Source of the DNA: Gordionus sp. m RMFG-2023
Taxonomy: Eukaryota > Nematomorpha > Gordioida > Chordodea > Parachordodidae
Reading direction: 5' to 3'
Assembly: GCF_954871325.1 (NCBI RefSeq)
Contig: NC_088776.1
Coordinates: 11,284,052-11,348,051 of the forward strand
DNA length: 64,000 nt
Shown: one piece after another, positions 24,801 through 35,500 of the stretch
Position numbering within the stretch: position 1 is the first letter of the stretch
Layout of the letters: each line of letters starts with the position of its first letter
The notes under the pieces: model-generated
Told to the model about the DNA's origin: nothing
Database searches by the model: none
The model's input: the letters and a program-made list of their open reading frames with translations, nothing else
Translations under genes and position numbers: made by a program

Positions 24801-27800
24801 ATTTTTTTTAATTTTTAGCTACTCTATCTTGTCAAAATCGTTTTTATTAAATATAAGCCAGAGACCTGCAGAGGTACCATTTGTACGGCCCGGCCCAGAT
24901 TAAAAAATTTTCGGCCCAGCCCGGATTTTTTTTCAAAATTTTTTTACGGCCAAGCCCGGCCCAGGTTTAAAAATTTTAAGCCCGGCCCGAATATTAAAAA
25001 AAAAATTTTTGGGGGCCCGGCCTGGATTTAAAAAAAAATATTTTTTAGGCCCGGCTCGGAATTTTTTAAAATTATATTCGACCTGGTATATACAAAAAAT
25101 TCATTATTTCGTATTTTATCATATCTTTCGGCGAGTATTATCATTTAATAAGCAAGTATATTAGCTAATGTTGTTAAACGGCTTGTTTTGAGCTGATTTT
25201 TTAAAACGGCTAACTCAATATTTTCGCCAGAAAAATATTGACTAAGTCTCGATATTTCGATACTATATGTCTAGACCTTTGCTCCTTTTATGAGCAAAAT
25301 TTTCAGGCTTGCACAATATTTTTCTGGATAAAACACTGAGTTAGCCGTTTTTAAAAATCGGCCCAAAACAAGCCGTTTAGCAACACTAATATTTTATTTT
25401 TTTTTATTCTAAACAGATATTTAGTATATTACAAATTGATACTATAAAAAATTTATGTAAATAATATCTTGAGAATATACTATGTATTTATAAAAAAATG
25501 AAAATGATATTTTAATTAATAAAAAATAAAACATATATTATATAATAATGTATTTAATCCTTTGCGTATTTATTCCATGGCAGGAAAACTATAATTTTAT
25601 AATGTAATAGATACTATGAGTGTTAGCTAGTGTTAACTTTCACCAAATATCATATTAATTATAACTATATATAATCATTATAACCATATCTAATTAACGA
25701 ATATAATTCATGTTGTATAAATTTTTTAAAAAAAATTTTCAGGCCCGACCCGGTTATATTTTAAAAATTTAAAATACGGCTCTGCCCTGGTACCCGGGCC
25801 GGATTTAGGGCCGGGCCTGCAGGTCTCTGATATAAGCATTACAAATGATTTAAATTCCTTTTATGAATAACAATAATTATTATTAGAAATTATGTATAAA
25901 ATAGAAGATATTAATTATGTAATTATAATATACAATCAGAATATAATTAAAAAAGTGAAGCGCTAAATATCGGTCCCGATATGAAAGTGAATATGGTCAT
26001 AGACCTAATGGATTTAACCCCTATTTGCAAGTATCTAAATACACGATTTATAAAATGCACTATCATTATGAACCCATTTTATTTGATTCCAGAAAATATT
26101 TTCTAAAAGCCAGAGTTCACTACGGGTTCCAACTCTGATGAAGAACAATGCAAGATGAAAATTATATTAATCATGACAAGAATTGTACCCAAAAATATTT
26201 TACTCTTTTCCAAATACGAAAGGAAAAGATTTTTTTAGAGTGTCATGGACTTTGGTGGCTTCAGCGCTTTATTCGAAAAACAAAAACTCAAACTTTTTAC
26301 AATAAATGAAGTAAAAGTAATACATGCAAAATGTCAATAATACATATACATTTATTTTCTTATATATAATATTAGTATATCGGGTATCAGTGCTAACAAG
26401 ACAGGAATGGAGGATAAGACAAATATCTTTAAAACATTCAATATCACTAATGAAATTGAGACCCAATAAAAAAATAATAATAACATGGTAATTCCAAAAA
26501 GTTTTCTATTATTGTCATTAAAGAAAATAAATAAAATTAAAAATATATTTTCAAATTTTGGAAATTAAGTCGAAATAAAAGTAAACTGGAATGATTTTTG
26601 AATAATGATAAATTAAATAATAAATTTGTATAATTAAAATATATTTAAGGCACGAAAAATGATTTAGGGACACTATTTATATTTTTTTTTATTTAGGACA
26701 CAACCTAAAAAAATTATTATTCTTGGTATAAAATAGATATCCAAATTCGGATTGTATTCGATTATTAGGGGTGTACCGATACCACTTTTTGGAGGCCGAT
26801 CCAATCCGATATTCCCGATATTAAATTGATATCGTAGATTACCGATCCGATATCATATCTAATTTTGTTTTCTATAAAGATACCAATGGTTTTAATTTTT
26901 AATATACTTTTTATTAGTATAACATCTATAATTTAACTATACCATAGCTTATGTCATTTAAATATATTATAATAATCAGTTATAGTTTATATTCAATTCA
27001 ATAAAATATTTTTATTGTTAAATCACAATCTATAAGTAATTAAACAAATATATATGAAATTTGAAATATATTTTAAATAATATTTAACATTAATATATCA
27101 AGGATTTCTTTTTAGAAATATCAATATTTCCAATTTATCAGAGGTGAGCCTGTGGCGATGGTAACTGCCAATATCACCAGCTTCACTAAAAACTGATTCT
27201 GAAGAGATAATCGCACACTTTTATAAAAAGAATGCCCAAAAAAATAACAATATGGCAGAATGTTTATTAATTAATTTATTATTATTAAAAAAACTACATA
27301 AAATGGATTTCGATTTTATTTATAAAAATAAATGATCTTAGATAAAACTTTTTTTAAAAAATTTTTATAGATAAAACTTTTTTTAAAAAATTTTTATAAC
27401 ATTTTATTTTTGTTAAAGACGCCATTTTATATCGGATCGGAAAATTTTATAATATTGGCCGATAACCGATAGTTTAAAATGGGTGAAATATCGGCCCGAT
27501 ACGACCCGATAAAAAATATCGGTACATCCCTATCGATTATAAACCGAAATTTTGTTACATATATAAACCAGGGATGTGAATCCTTAGAACAAAAAAAAGG
27601 GTGCGAGTTCAGGAATAAAATTTTATATTTTTTTAAAAAAATTTGAATTATAGTCGTTAGTTATTAACTTTTATTAATTTTACTTTCGAATTCCTCCTAA
27701 AATATATTGTATATATTTTTGGGGTTGAGGGGTATGTGGGGTGAAATTTTTTATTAGCTTAAAATGATATTTACGAGAACAGGTAAATTTGCCATGCCAC

Positions 27801-30800
27801 CCTTCCCTCCTTCTTGATTAGCGCCTGCTATTCCCAATATCACTTTCTAAAATTGATATAAAATAAGATAAAGAACGTATTCCTATTAAATAGCATATTA
27901 ATAAATTATCATTTACTTACACTATAAAATTCACAATATTTCATTTTCTAAAATTTATAGAAGTTAAAACAAGATATTACCTATAAAATGGAAGTATTAA
28001 AAACCAAAAAATTTTTAAAAACGGGGAGAGAAAAAAAAGAAAAATGTAATTTTTTTGGCACCCAGAACCTTTCACTTTTAAAAAGAGCCTGGATTGGATT
28101 CAGTGAAAATGCTAGGGTTCAGGGTCCGGGTATAAAATACTGGTCCAAAAAAAATATAGTAAAATTTTTTTCACTAAAGTTTTTAATTCTCTACTAATAA
28201 CGTGCACTTTATGTTACACAATTTTTTTTATCTGCCTTAATGAAATTACGTAAAATTTCCCCCTTTTAATCTATATTATAAAAGATTTGTATAATGCAAA
28301 TATTGTTAATTAATAAGGAATCCAATTTTAAAATATAATTTATATAGTTTTAATTTGAAATTGAGATGATCATTAATTTTTAATTAAAATTTAAAAAGAT
28401 ACATATAAAGACCTAGTTCAAACTAAGCAAAAATGACCAATATATGTGAACTCAATAGAAAATTTACACTTAAAATGATTATGTTGACAGACAGGCAAAA
28501 ATCAACTGTGGAATTTTTTATGGGGCTTTTCAACACAGTCCATAATTATTTTTAATCAGTGAAGCCAGTAAAATATATTTGGTTTTTCAGCTTGTAATAA
28601 TTATTTATGAAGTAAATAGTCTAATATAAATTTGCCTAATTGTCAGCTTTAAAAACATTTTTATAACATTGACCCAGACTGGCATATAAAAATATTTTGA
28701 ACAATTTGTCCAGCCTAGCACAAAATCCTTTTTCACAGTCTAGCCCATGGGGCTCAACATTTGGGTTAGGCTGTGCTTACCTCTAGCTTAAAATACATAT
28801 TTCTTGTTATAACATCTCCCTAATATTCAAAACTCAAGAAACATTATAAAGGTACTATTGTACATGTAAATATTATTTTTTAATAGCTTTGGTATATTAA
28901 ATTATAAAAAATATTTTAATATTGGCTAAAATACTTTAAATATAAGATTTGGTGTTTTTTCAGCAACTTCTTCGATATCCATTCCACCAGCAGGACTGCC
29001 TATCATCATAGGCCCCCCAGAACTTCTATCCATTAAAAAGGCAAGATAAGTTTCCCTTTTTATATCTATAGCCTCTCCAATCAAAACCTAAATTTGCATG
29101 ATAATAATTTTTATAATTATAACTATGACTTATAGTTAAACAAGGGCCCTATACCACAATGATTTGGTAAAAGAGGGGGGGGGCACAGTACAATAGCCTT
29201 ATTATTATAATAAAATATTTTATACAATAGCATATCAAAAAGTGTTTAATATATATTTTTGTGTATAAAAATTGGGTTCATTCTTCTTAATTTACCTTAA
29301 ATTATGATTTAATAAAAATGTTTAATGCAAATGTTGTATTATGTACAAGGTTGCCACAAAATTTTATTACACATTTTATGAGAATGCAGTCCCCATATCC
29401 CCCCCCCCACCCATGGGCCTATGCACCACTTTTTCCCAACATTTGGCAAGGTCTCACTAGTGACATTTTTAATATTAGTGTATTTAAATAATAACTTTTT
29501 TTATCACAATAGTGACCCACAAAAAAATACCCCTAATATCAAAAACTTTTGCAAATGTATCTTCCTCTTCATCTCTTGAAGACATCTAACTCTTTCAAAT
29601 AAAAGATAAAATTAAATGCCATGAATGGCTATATACTTAGCCGAGCAAAACCCCAGGGTATCTCTTAACCAATGAACAATTAAGAGTGATAGGATATAGA
29701 TTCGGATGTGACCTAGTTCAGCCTCATCATTGCATGACCTGCAACCTCTTAGTAAATGAAGTCAAGGTTGTCATAAAGAGGGTTCTTTGAAAAATAAATT
29801 AGCCTCCTTTTAAAAAAAGTTCACATACATATTCGAGAACTCTGCAATCTTTGAGCAGACAATGACCTAAGACTGGACCACTATCACTGAGCAAATCCCT
29901 TATTTAAAAATTTGGATCTATACATTTGTCTCATCCTTCCCCATCTATAAATAGCAGACTCTAGCAGAAACTAAAAAATATAATATTCTTGCCAATTGCA
30001 ACTTCCATCAATGAACAGTTTGATCTTATTACTATTAGTTTTTTTGAAACTTGAACCTAGGAAATTCTTATTCCTTAGGCAGAACATGTAAATAAACATT
30101 TTTAAAATTAATTATGTTTAAAATTATTTTGGCTGAAAAATTTTTTTATTCTTTTTTTATATATATCTATATTGCTTTTTAGATTTACATAATAACAAAT
30201 TTCTCATATATTATTTGAAATTAAAGAAATTTTGTTTATTTAATCTTCATTGCAAAAATAAGCATTACTGTATTATATTTTGGATCCCCTATTTTATATA
30301 CTTTTAAGCCCATCAAGAAGGAAAACAATATAACACAAATTAATCAAAGATTTATTTTTCAAATATTAAAAAATTTAAAAGGACTCTTAATACAATTGGC
30401 AAGATAATCATTTATTCAACAAAAAAAATATTTATAGATTTTTAAAAAAATAGAAAGAGGGAATTGAATTCCTTGATTTTGAAATTTCTTTTTTGGACAT
30501 ATATAAGACATGAAATTTTTATTTTAAATAATATAATTATTGGAAAAAAATATAGAAATGTGGGAGATTTTTGGGTGTTTTGGGAATTTAAAAAAATAGG
30601 TAGAATTATGGTAATTGAGTTGAGTGTGGTAAATTTTGACTTATTAAAAAATTGTGGTAGTCTACTAGTCAATGTGGTAGCCCTGGCAATCCTGCTCATC
30701 CAACAAAAAAACAAAATAATTTTATATAAATATGCACACATCCTCTCTACCTTATAATCAAGTTTAAAGTGTCAAATTTATTCATTTTATAAATACACAT

Positions 30801-31461
30801 ATAATCTCTCCAAGTTGGTAGTAAATTTATGCATAGTTGGTTATGGTGGGGTGATTTAAAAATTACAATACATTATAATTAAAATTTCAAATATTTATCA
30901 CTATTATAGTAAATGTATGTTAATATAAATTAGTTGTGCATTTAATATAATCACTAACTATATATAAATTACTTTTTTGACTAATACACCCTCTGGGGGA
31001 GTTTGTTTAGTGATTAATCTATTATTTATCATTTTATCAACTATCCCTGGAATTTTATTTGAACTATTAAATATAAAAGATTATGGAATTTTTTTATTTA
31101 AAATTACTCTTTCAAAATTTGAACTCCTCCTTTAAATCCATTGGAAAAAATACCTTTACCTCTACCACCAGCTAATATTTGAGCTTTAATTACATATTCT
31201 TTAAAATCTAATCACTATTTATAATATATAATTCTCTAGCATAAAAAAATACTTAATTCATTAACAACTTGAGCTGCCTGTGCTCTATTTTCAACTATTT
31301 TAAAATTTTGAATTGATACATTATATTTTTCCATGAGTGTCTTACTCTGATATTCCTGAAGATTAAGATAACGTTTGGTAACATTAAAAAATTGAATGGG
31401 ATTCTAAAAATAAATTAATGAAGCATAGTAATTGAGAATAAATTACCTTTTTAAGCATCAT
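18702..31461 (-). CDS. SUCLG2: Succinyl-CoA ligase (GDP-forming) beta subunit, mitochondrial, ten exons
   Basis: Joined on the minus strand: 31447-31461, 31253-31403, 31108-31207, 30973-31063, 28935-29087, 23650-23836, 20867-21028, 19931-20073, 19599-19719, 18702-18808. These total 1230 bases, 409 codons plus stop, all GT/AG and in phase. The protein pairs with the alpha subunit in the mitochondrial matrix and makes GTP from succinyl-CoA in the TCA cycle. Residues 1-18 are basic and hydrophobic ([18 protein letters not shown]), a short plausible import signal. The ATP-grasp fold follows: LAGGRGKG at 67-74, [11 protein letters not shown] in exon 4, the metal-binding Asn 223 in EINPLGE and Asp 237 in [28 protein letters not shown], and NIFGGIVNC at 341-349. 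The NC pair after NIFGGIV and the LEGTNV and AAKKAVAS endings fit the GTP-specific SUCLG2 branch; SUCLA2 has R-C-D there. Tiny introns at the 5' end contrast with multi-kb introns later. Confidence 0.95.
19599..19719 (-). CDS. SUCLG2: SUCLG2 exon 9
   Basis: Acceptor AATAAG, donor G|GTTGGT. It encodes [19 protein letters not shown], then [21 protein letters not shown] is the nucleotide/CoA-ligase signature of the beta subunit carboxy domain. Confidence 0.95.
19931..20073 (-). CDS. SUCLG2: SUCLG2 exon 8
   Basis: Acceptor AAAAAG, donor CAG|GTTTAT. It encodes [38 protein letters not shown] and ends [14 protein letters not shown] is nearly invariant in the family. Confidence 0.95.
20453..20700. 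mobile_element. hAT-like short element, GGGCACAGCCCAA end (SUCLG2 intron)
   Basis: Begins AGATGGGCACAGCCCAAGCC. Inside, AATTTGCCTAATTATGAGCTTTAA and the phrase following it closely match 28630-28690, and the reverse complement of the end near 28780 (AGCACAGCC) matches this start. The two are copies of one family in the same host gene. Its right border was not found. Confidence 0.6.
20867..21028 (-). CDS. SUCLG2: SUCLG2 exon 7
   Basis: Acceptor ATACAAG, donor TTAG|GTATAT. It encodes [19 protein letters not shown], an acidic stretch, and [15 protein letters not shown]. Asp 237 is the second Mg2+ ligand. Confidence 0.95.
21437..23105. mobile_element. 1.7 kb foldback-type element with ~620-730 bp inverted arms
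   Basis: The left arm (about 21437-22170) and the reverse complement of the right arm (about 22480-23105) match closely. Shared landmarks are GACGGAGATTCGCTCCTCC/GATCGAGATTCCCTCCTCC, two tandem copies of GCTTCTAAAGC, CTTTTTCCGAAAGTATTT, and TTATTCCGGAGTGAATAACCA. The unique middle (22190-22480) has an open minus-strand stretch. No target duplication or superfamily signature was found, so the exact ends are uncertain. It lies in SUCLG2 intron 6. Confidence 0.8.
22149..22490 (-). pseudogene. Unrecognised coding-like segment at the centre of the foldback element
   Basis: The minus strand reads [20 protein letters not shown], then, after a frame change near 22390, [47 protein letters not shown] and [13 protein letters not shown]. 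Codon composition is protein-like and the GC is above background. It does not resemble a transposase known to me. It may be the remains of the element's own protein or captured sequence. Confidence 0.4.
23650..23836 (-). CDS. SUCLG2: SUCLG2 exon 6
   Basis: Acceptor AATCTTAAG, donor AAAG|GTATTT. It encodes [33 protein letters not shown] and [16 protein letters not shown]. Asn 223 of EINP is a Mg2+ ligand. Confidence 0.95.
24049..24268. mobile_element. MITE, TAGTGTTGTTAAACGG family, SUCLG2 intron
   Basis: Starts TAGTGATGTTAAACTGCTCGG and ends GAGCTGTTTAACAACACTA. The flanks CTTGCAGG (24041-24048) and TTTGCAAG (24269-24276) agree at 6 of 8 positions, consistent with an aged 8-bp target duplication. 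Confidence 0.85.
24360..24460. mobile_element. Fragment of CCGATATT-type hAT-like end
   Basis: TAGAGCGTTACCGATCTGC, CGATTCGATATTTCCGATATT and ACCGATATTTAAAT resemble the subterminal repeats of the elements at 6125 and 26766. No partner end was found. Confidence 0.5.
24581..24745. mobile_element. Truncated MITE of the TAGTGTTGTTAAA family
   Basis: A clear left end (TAGTGTTGTTAAAACG) and family core (AAACCTTTCTCCCAACTGTGGGCAAGA; TTGGCTAAAATCTTGAGTTAGC), but the right terminal sequence is missing. Confidence 0.75.
24859..25829. mobile_element. Complete GC-rich hAT-like element with perfect TSD and nested MITE
   Basis: Ends are CAGAGACCTGCAGAGGTACC and GGGCCTGCAGGTCTCTG, inverted repeats of at least 13 bases. 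The flanks 24851-24858 and 25830-25837 are both ATATAAGC, a perfect 8-bp duplication. The outer parts are GGCCCGGCCC blocks alternating with A/T runs. A different MITE occupies 25166-25388, so this element is about 745 bp without it. It lies in SUCLG2 intron 5. Confidence 0.94.
25166..25388. mobile_element. MITE nested inside the 24859-25829 element
   Basis: Left TAATGTTGTTAAACGGCTTG and right CAAGCCGTTTAGCAACACTA, with AAAACGGCTAACTCAATATTTT and its inverted partner inside. It must have inserted after the host element. Confidence 0.9.
26766..27532. mobile_element. Complete hAT element remnant with perfect TSD
   Basis: Starts TAGGGGTGTACCGATACC and ends ATATCGGTACATCCCTA. The flanks 26758-26765 and 27533-27540 are both TCGATTAT. 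CCGATCCGAT-type subterminal repeats are present on both sides. The inside keeps a piece of transposase on the minus strand (27115-27235), so this is an internally deleted autonomous hAT element. A 33-base direct repeat (GATAAAACTTTTTTTAAAAA) lies at 27337-27400. Confidence 0.95.
27110..27240 (-). pseudogene. hAT transposase carboxy-terminal dimerisation fragment
   Basis: The minus strand reads [20 protein letters not shown], then [17 protein letters not shown] and a stop. This is the hAT dimerisation signature (SSER.FS.AG...R..L....E.L.FL..N). The rest of the transposase is gone. Confidence 0.88.
27560..28934 (-). other. SUCLG2 intron part between hAT element and exon 5
   Basis: AT-rich. 27660-27800 (a GGGGTTGAGGGG block and a following ATGATATTTACGAGAACAGG) closely resembles 42700-42815, so it is a dispersed repeat. 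28480-28790 is a copy of the family at 20453, ending TTGGGTTAGGCTGTGCTTACCTCT. The open frame at 27988-28197 is AT-rich and unsupported. Confidence 0.6.
28480..28790. mobile_element. hAT-like short element, second copy of the 20453 family
   Basis: Shares AAATTTGCCTAATTGTCAGC and CTTTAAAAACATTTT phrasing with 20560-20600 and ends AGGCTGTGCTTACCTCTA, the inverse of AGAGGTAAGCACAGCC. It also contains CCCATGGGGCTCAACATTTGG. Confidence 0.6.
28935..29087 (-). CDS. SUCLG2: SUCLG2 exon 5
   Basis: Acceptor AAATTTAG, donor AAA|GTATTT. It encodes [40 protein letters not shown] and [10 protein letters not shown]. The frame would read on into the intron only two codons before a stop. Confidence 0.95.
29620..30065 (+). 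pseudogene. Carboxy-terminal relic of an RT-type retroelement (SUCLG2 intron)
   Basis: The plus strand reads CHEWLYT, a stop, then [20 protein letters not shown] and [13 protein letters not shown]. These align with HEWLESL...LISDEKLRVTIGLRLGCDIVQ and HHACIKCKSPVD of the retroelement at 52.2-54.2 kb. Farther on, [13 protein letters not shown] matches its KYKNFKNFLFTPVVTS. It has many stops and frame changes. It is antisense to SUCLG2. Confidence 0.75.
30440..30760. repeat. Dispersed repeat, copy 1 (partner at 60500-60740)
   Basis: GGGAATTGAATTCCTTGATTTTG..., a run ending TCTACTAGTCAATGTGGTAG, then CCCTGGCAATCC corresponds to 60510-60735 in the same orientation with many small differences. Overlapping open frames on both strands are compositional. 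Confidence 0.65.
30973..31063 (-). CDS. SUCLG2: SUCLG2 exon 4
   Basis: Acceptor TTTAATAG, donor AAAAAA|GTAATT. It encodes [20 protein letters not shown] and [21 protein letters not shown] matches the family's (N/K)LxTKQTPKEG loop. Confidence 0.93.
31108..31207 (-). CDS. SUCLG2: SUCLG2 exon 3
   Basis: Acceptor GTGATTAG, donor AAAGA|GTAATT; bounded by introns of 44 and 45 bp. It encodes [20 protein letters not shown] and [20 protein letters not shown] is the glycine-rich ATP-grasp loop. Confidence 0.95.
31253..31403 (-). CDS. SUCLG2: SUCLG2 exon 2
   Basis: Acceptor TTATTTTTAG, donor TTAA|GTATTT. It encodes [35 protein letters not shown] and [19 protein letters not shown] is the start of the mature protein in SUCLG2 relatives. 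Confidence 0.94.
31447..31461 (-). CDS. SUCLG2: SUCLG2 exon 1, five codons
   Basis: ATGATGCTTAAAAAG, then a GTAATT donor and a 43-bp intron. An in-frame TGA lies one codon upstream of the first ATG, so translation cannot start earlier on this reading. The join gives MMLKK-NPIQFF, a basic/hydrophobic start fitting a short mitochondrial signal. A longer first exon farther upstream cannot be excluded. Confidence 0.75.
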
Positions 31462-31763
31462 TGCTCAGGTGGAATTTAACAAATATTTTTGATTAAACCA
31501 TCAAAAAATATAGTTATTTATTTAAAGTGTTGATGTCATGTCATCTGACTGCACAATTATTATGACGAAGTTTTTAAAACATTCTCATAATCAAATGTGT
31601 AACTAAAACTAAATTATAATGATAAAAAAACGTAAGGACTAATAATTTGTTGATCTATTGAAAATATTATAAGTAAAACATATTTAAAAAATATATCCAA
31701 TGGTATAGAGATAGAGTTATTTAAAAGCATACGAGGTTTAAAAGTTCTCCATAACATATCTAT

Positions 31764-31855
31764 TAGTGTTAAAGCCCGATTTAAGTCGATTTTTCAAAAC
31801 AGCCCAATTAAGATTTTAGCCAAAATGGTATTAAGTAAGCATGGAGATTTTGCTC
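31764..31855. mobile_element. Truncated TAGTGTTGTTAAA-family MITE
   Basis: TAGTGTTAAAGCCCGATTTAAG, then GATTTTAGCCAAAATGGT and the core GAGATTTTGCTCATAGAT. The right half is missing. Confidence 0.65.
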
Positions 31856-32098
31856 ATAGATATAGAGCCACTTGTAAATTTAAAATTTTTTTATATCCCA
31901 AAAAAGTCATTTTGAAAATATTAACAAAAAAGGTAATTTTGATAATGTTAGCTAAAAAGAAGGTCGTTTCAAAATAATTTTAAAGAAAAGATCCCATGAA
32001 ATTATAAAAACTAGTGACACCTCTGCTCATAGCACTGTTTACCCATTGAGCCATGCAAATGGGCCTTATAAGCTGCCCCATCAGATCGGTCTACAGGG

Positions 32099-32526
32099 CA
32101 GAGACCTTCATGGATCTTAATTTTTTGATTAAACTCGGCTCAAACCCGCAGTAAAAAATTTAGACTCAGACCATATTTAATATTTTAAAAATTCTCAAGC
32201 CCCTAATAAATTCCAAAAAAAAATCCCAAGCTCGGTCAAAGCCCATATCCATAAATTTAATTTATTGTAAATAATAAAAATAAATAATATTTAAATGTAT
32301 TTCTATTTAGGCAATAATTAATCTAACACTGAAAATTATGATTATTAGAAGAAAAAAATTGCAACTTTTTTAAAGTCAACAACTGTTATAAATAAGGTAA
32401 ATCTTAATTAAAAAAAGTTAGTCCAGCCCTACCCAAACCCATTAAAGAAATTTAAACCCTAGGTCCGCTAGAAAATATAATAATTTGCCTATAGGTTGTA
32501 GTAGGCTCGGCCCATGAAGATCTCTG
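32099..32526. mobile_element. GC-rich-end hAT-like element, CAGAGACCTTCATG termini
   Basis: Left CAGAGACCTTCATG and right CATGAAGATCTCTG are 14-base inverted repeats with one mismatch. The flanks CTACAGGG and CCAACAGGG are similar but shifted by a base, an eroded target duplication. It is the same family as 24859 and 41769. Confidence 0.8.
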
Positions 32527-35500
32527 CCAACAGGGTAAAAAATAAGGCATTGCAATTATTTTTACTATATATAAACTTAACTCTGATTGAGCTCAGTTAA
32601 AAACTTTTCAGAAATTTTAAATTCTTATTTTGAACCTATTTTAAAATTGCTAGTTGTAGAAAACTGCTAAAAATTTTTTACTCTACAAAAACAATAAAAA
32701 ATATTCTGTTTTGAGTCCAAATTAAAGTTTTTGGTAACAGAAATTTTTTTCTTAAATTTATGTATTTTTGACCGGTGTATTTTTTCCTTGGGAAATTTTG
32801 TCCAGCGTTCCCTAACATTTTGTTTATGTTTTATCCAGAATATTTCGGTTCGAGATTCGAAAAATAATCTTGATTTGACTCAAAAAACAATTTAATTTAC
32901 ATATTAAATATTTTTATTTTGTAAGAAGACCTCACAATATTTTGGTTTAAATCATTATAGCTAGAACATTCTTATAACCTGCATTAACTATAGAACTGCC
33001 TAAATTTATTTTGACATTTCCAAAAAATCTAATATTTCCCACAATTGCAAGAAAAAGAATATTTGGAATTCATTTAAATCTTAAGAGATGTTACTAATCA
33101 AGAATTCAGCAATTTTTCATTGCCCAGTCCCCTCCTCTCCCTCTTTTGAAACGATAATTTCTAATTTTTAATTTATAAAAAATACCTTCAAAATTTTTTT
33201 TTTATCTCATTTCCAACTTGTTAAAATTTTGTTCACTATTTTTTTAGTTTTAATCTATTTTTGATTTAATATTTTATAATTTATGCCAATCTTACTCGTA
33301 ACTTAATATTACAATCGTGTATCTTATTTTCATAAAATTTCAAAAATGTTAATGAGAAGGTTTTGAAATGATTTTGTTCTATGAAAGTGTCTTTAATTTA
33401 CTTTCTCGCCTCATTTAAAATACTAACCTTTTCCGAAATCTTAAATTGTAAAGGATATAATAAATAATTAAGGAAAAAAATTTGTAGAAAGGCGAGCGTT
33501 GGGATATATTCCAATTTTATCGGAACCCATCTAGCCCTTTTTTAAAAGAAAAATAATGGAAGGTCTTAGTGATTTGTTTTAGAGTTATATTTCAAAATGT
33601 GATGTTTCATTTGAGCCATCCGGTATAAATTTTTTCCCATTGAATTAGATCGTTTGGTAAGAAATTGCGGTTATCCCTCGAGGTCGAGGTGACCATTAAC
33701 TATCCTTAATAGAACTTAGATTTTTCTACGAAAAACCTAAAAGATGCATATTATTTAGCATTTTATTTTATAATGATCAGAAAAATATAAGAGATTGAAT
33801 ACAATAAGATATTTTTTGAGTCTATTTATATAACTTTTAGTAAATTTATGGAAATTGTTTATATAAAAGATAATATACTATGATGTTGAGTATTATATAT
33901 ACAATCGATTATTCATTATGCCTTATTTATAATTTTTTCATTTGCCATTCTTTGATAACTTGTTTGAAATAATGTTTCTAAATAATTAGTAATTTTTTAA
34001 TGGCGTTACGTTCAGGATCGTGATAATAATTTTAGGGGCCTGGAGTGAAAATGAATTAGGCGACACTTTACAACCCTCCAATTTACTTAAGCTTAAAATA
34101 TTGTATTCGATTAGTCAATGCAGCATAAATGAATTAGGCAATATATAAGCAGTATATTTTAGAGGGTGAAGAGGGGGGGGGGGTGGATAGGAATTAAAAC
34201 GCAACATCTTTTAGTAAATATCTCAAAGGGGTTACCTTTTTAAAATTATTGAACCCCACTCAGTTTTTAGAAATGCAATATATCTGATATGTAATTAATT
34301 TTCTACATACTTCATAGTCTTCTTATTTTCATGATGCAATTGCCATTATATTTATTTTTCAAATTTTAATTTTCATACAGTTCTTATTTTAGAGACTAAT
34401 CTTGAAAATAGTTTATTGTTAAAATCAAATAAAAATTTATTAAACCCAATTTTTTCGAAAATAAATATCATATTTGCGTTATTTCTTTTAGTAATAAATA
34501 AATATCATTGTAGTATATTTTTTCAGTGAAATTATTTCTTTATTTAATTGTATTTTCAAATAAATTATTAATATTTGTAAATCGTAAAATTATTTCCCAT
34601 TATAAAAAAAATTATATTAAAAATGTTGAGTTATATAAATAATTATTATTTACTTTTAAAATGTAGCACAATTTATTTAAGAATATAACTTGTAACTGTA
34701 ACTAGTTACTTTTCAAAAATAACATTTGATAATATGCTAACTAAACTACTATTTTAATTGGGCTCTTTTATTTCAAACCTATGCAAATTTTGTAAATGGA
34801 ATCTATAAATTATCAGCACAGATGGTTATAGTTTGAGAACTTGTATCACCACCCTCTTGATTAATATTTTATGATTCTTACCTCGTTTTTTCTAACATCT
34901 AGCGAAATAATTCTATTTTTTGCGCCTAAAACAAGTTAACAATTTAGCTGGACATCTTTTAAGTCCTTAGGCTGTATCATGGGTCAGCTTGATTTGGATA
35001 ATTAATTGCTTTTTAGCATAAGCTAAAAAGTTTTTGAATCTTGGACACTTTATTTTGGTTTATTTTAAGTATTTGGTGGAATTGTTATTTATCGTATTTT
35101 TTTTTTTGGTTATGTTATTTTTTCTTTGTTTTTTTTTCGTATTTATTATTAAGCCGACCTAGGACATGGCTTTAATGTTGAAGTTGATTCATATTGATTT
35201 CATTTATATTGGTTTCTGTTAAAATTACTCCCAACTACTTAATGTATTCGTTCTTTGTTTTTAAACTAGTTTATTTTATATTATTGACAAATAATAAAAC
35301 CCCCTTCTATTATTCTCTATGTTCACTCGGTTTGATCTTTATTTAACTTTTATCCATTTCCGAGGCAAACGAAACGCTAAAATCCAGCAAATTTTTTAAA
35401 ATAAAAGTTGAAAAATATTTTCATGATAGATAATTTGACATTATTCGCTACTCATTTTTGCTTTTATTTACAAATTAATAAAGTCATAAATATATGGTAT

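Noticed and set aside
30442-30757. Overlapping ~97-99 codon frames on both strands
   Set aside because: The interval is a dispersed repeat also present at 60.5-60.7 kb, where the frames are not kept.
18702-31461. Gene called SUCLA2 (ADP-forming) at first sight
   Set aside because: [28 protein letters not shown] and the AAKKAVAS end fit SUCLG2 better; SUCLA2 and SucC carry R-C-D after NIFGG.
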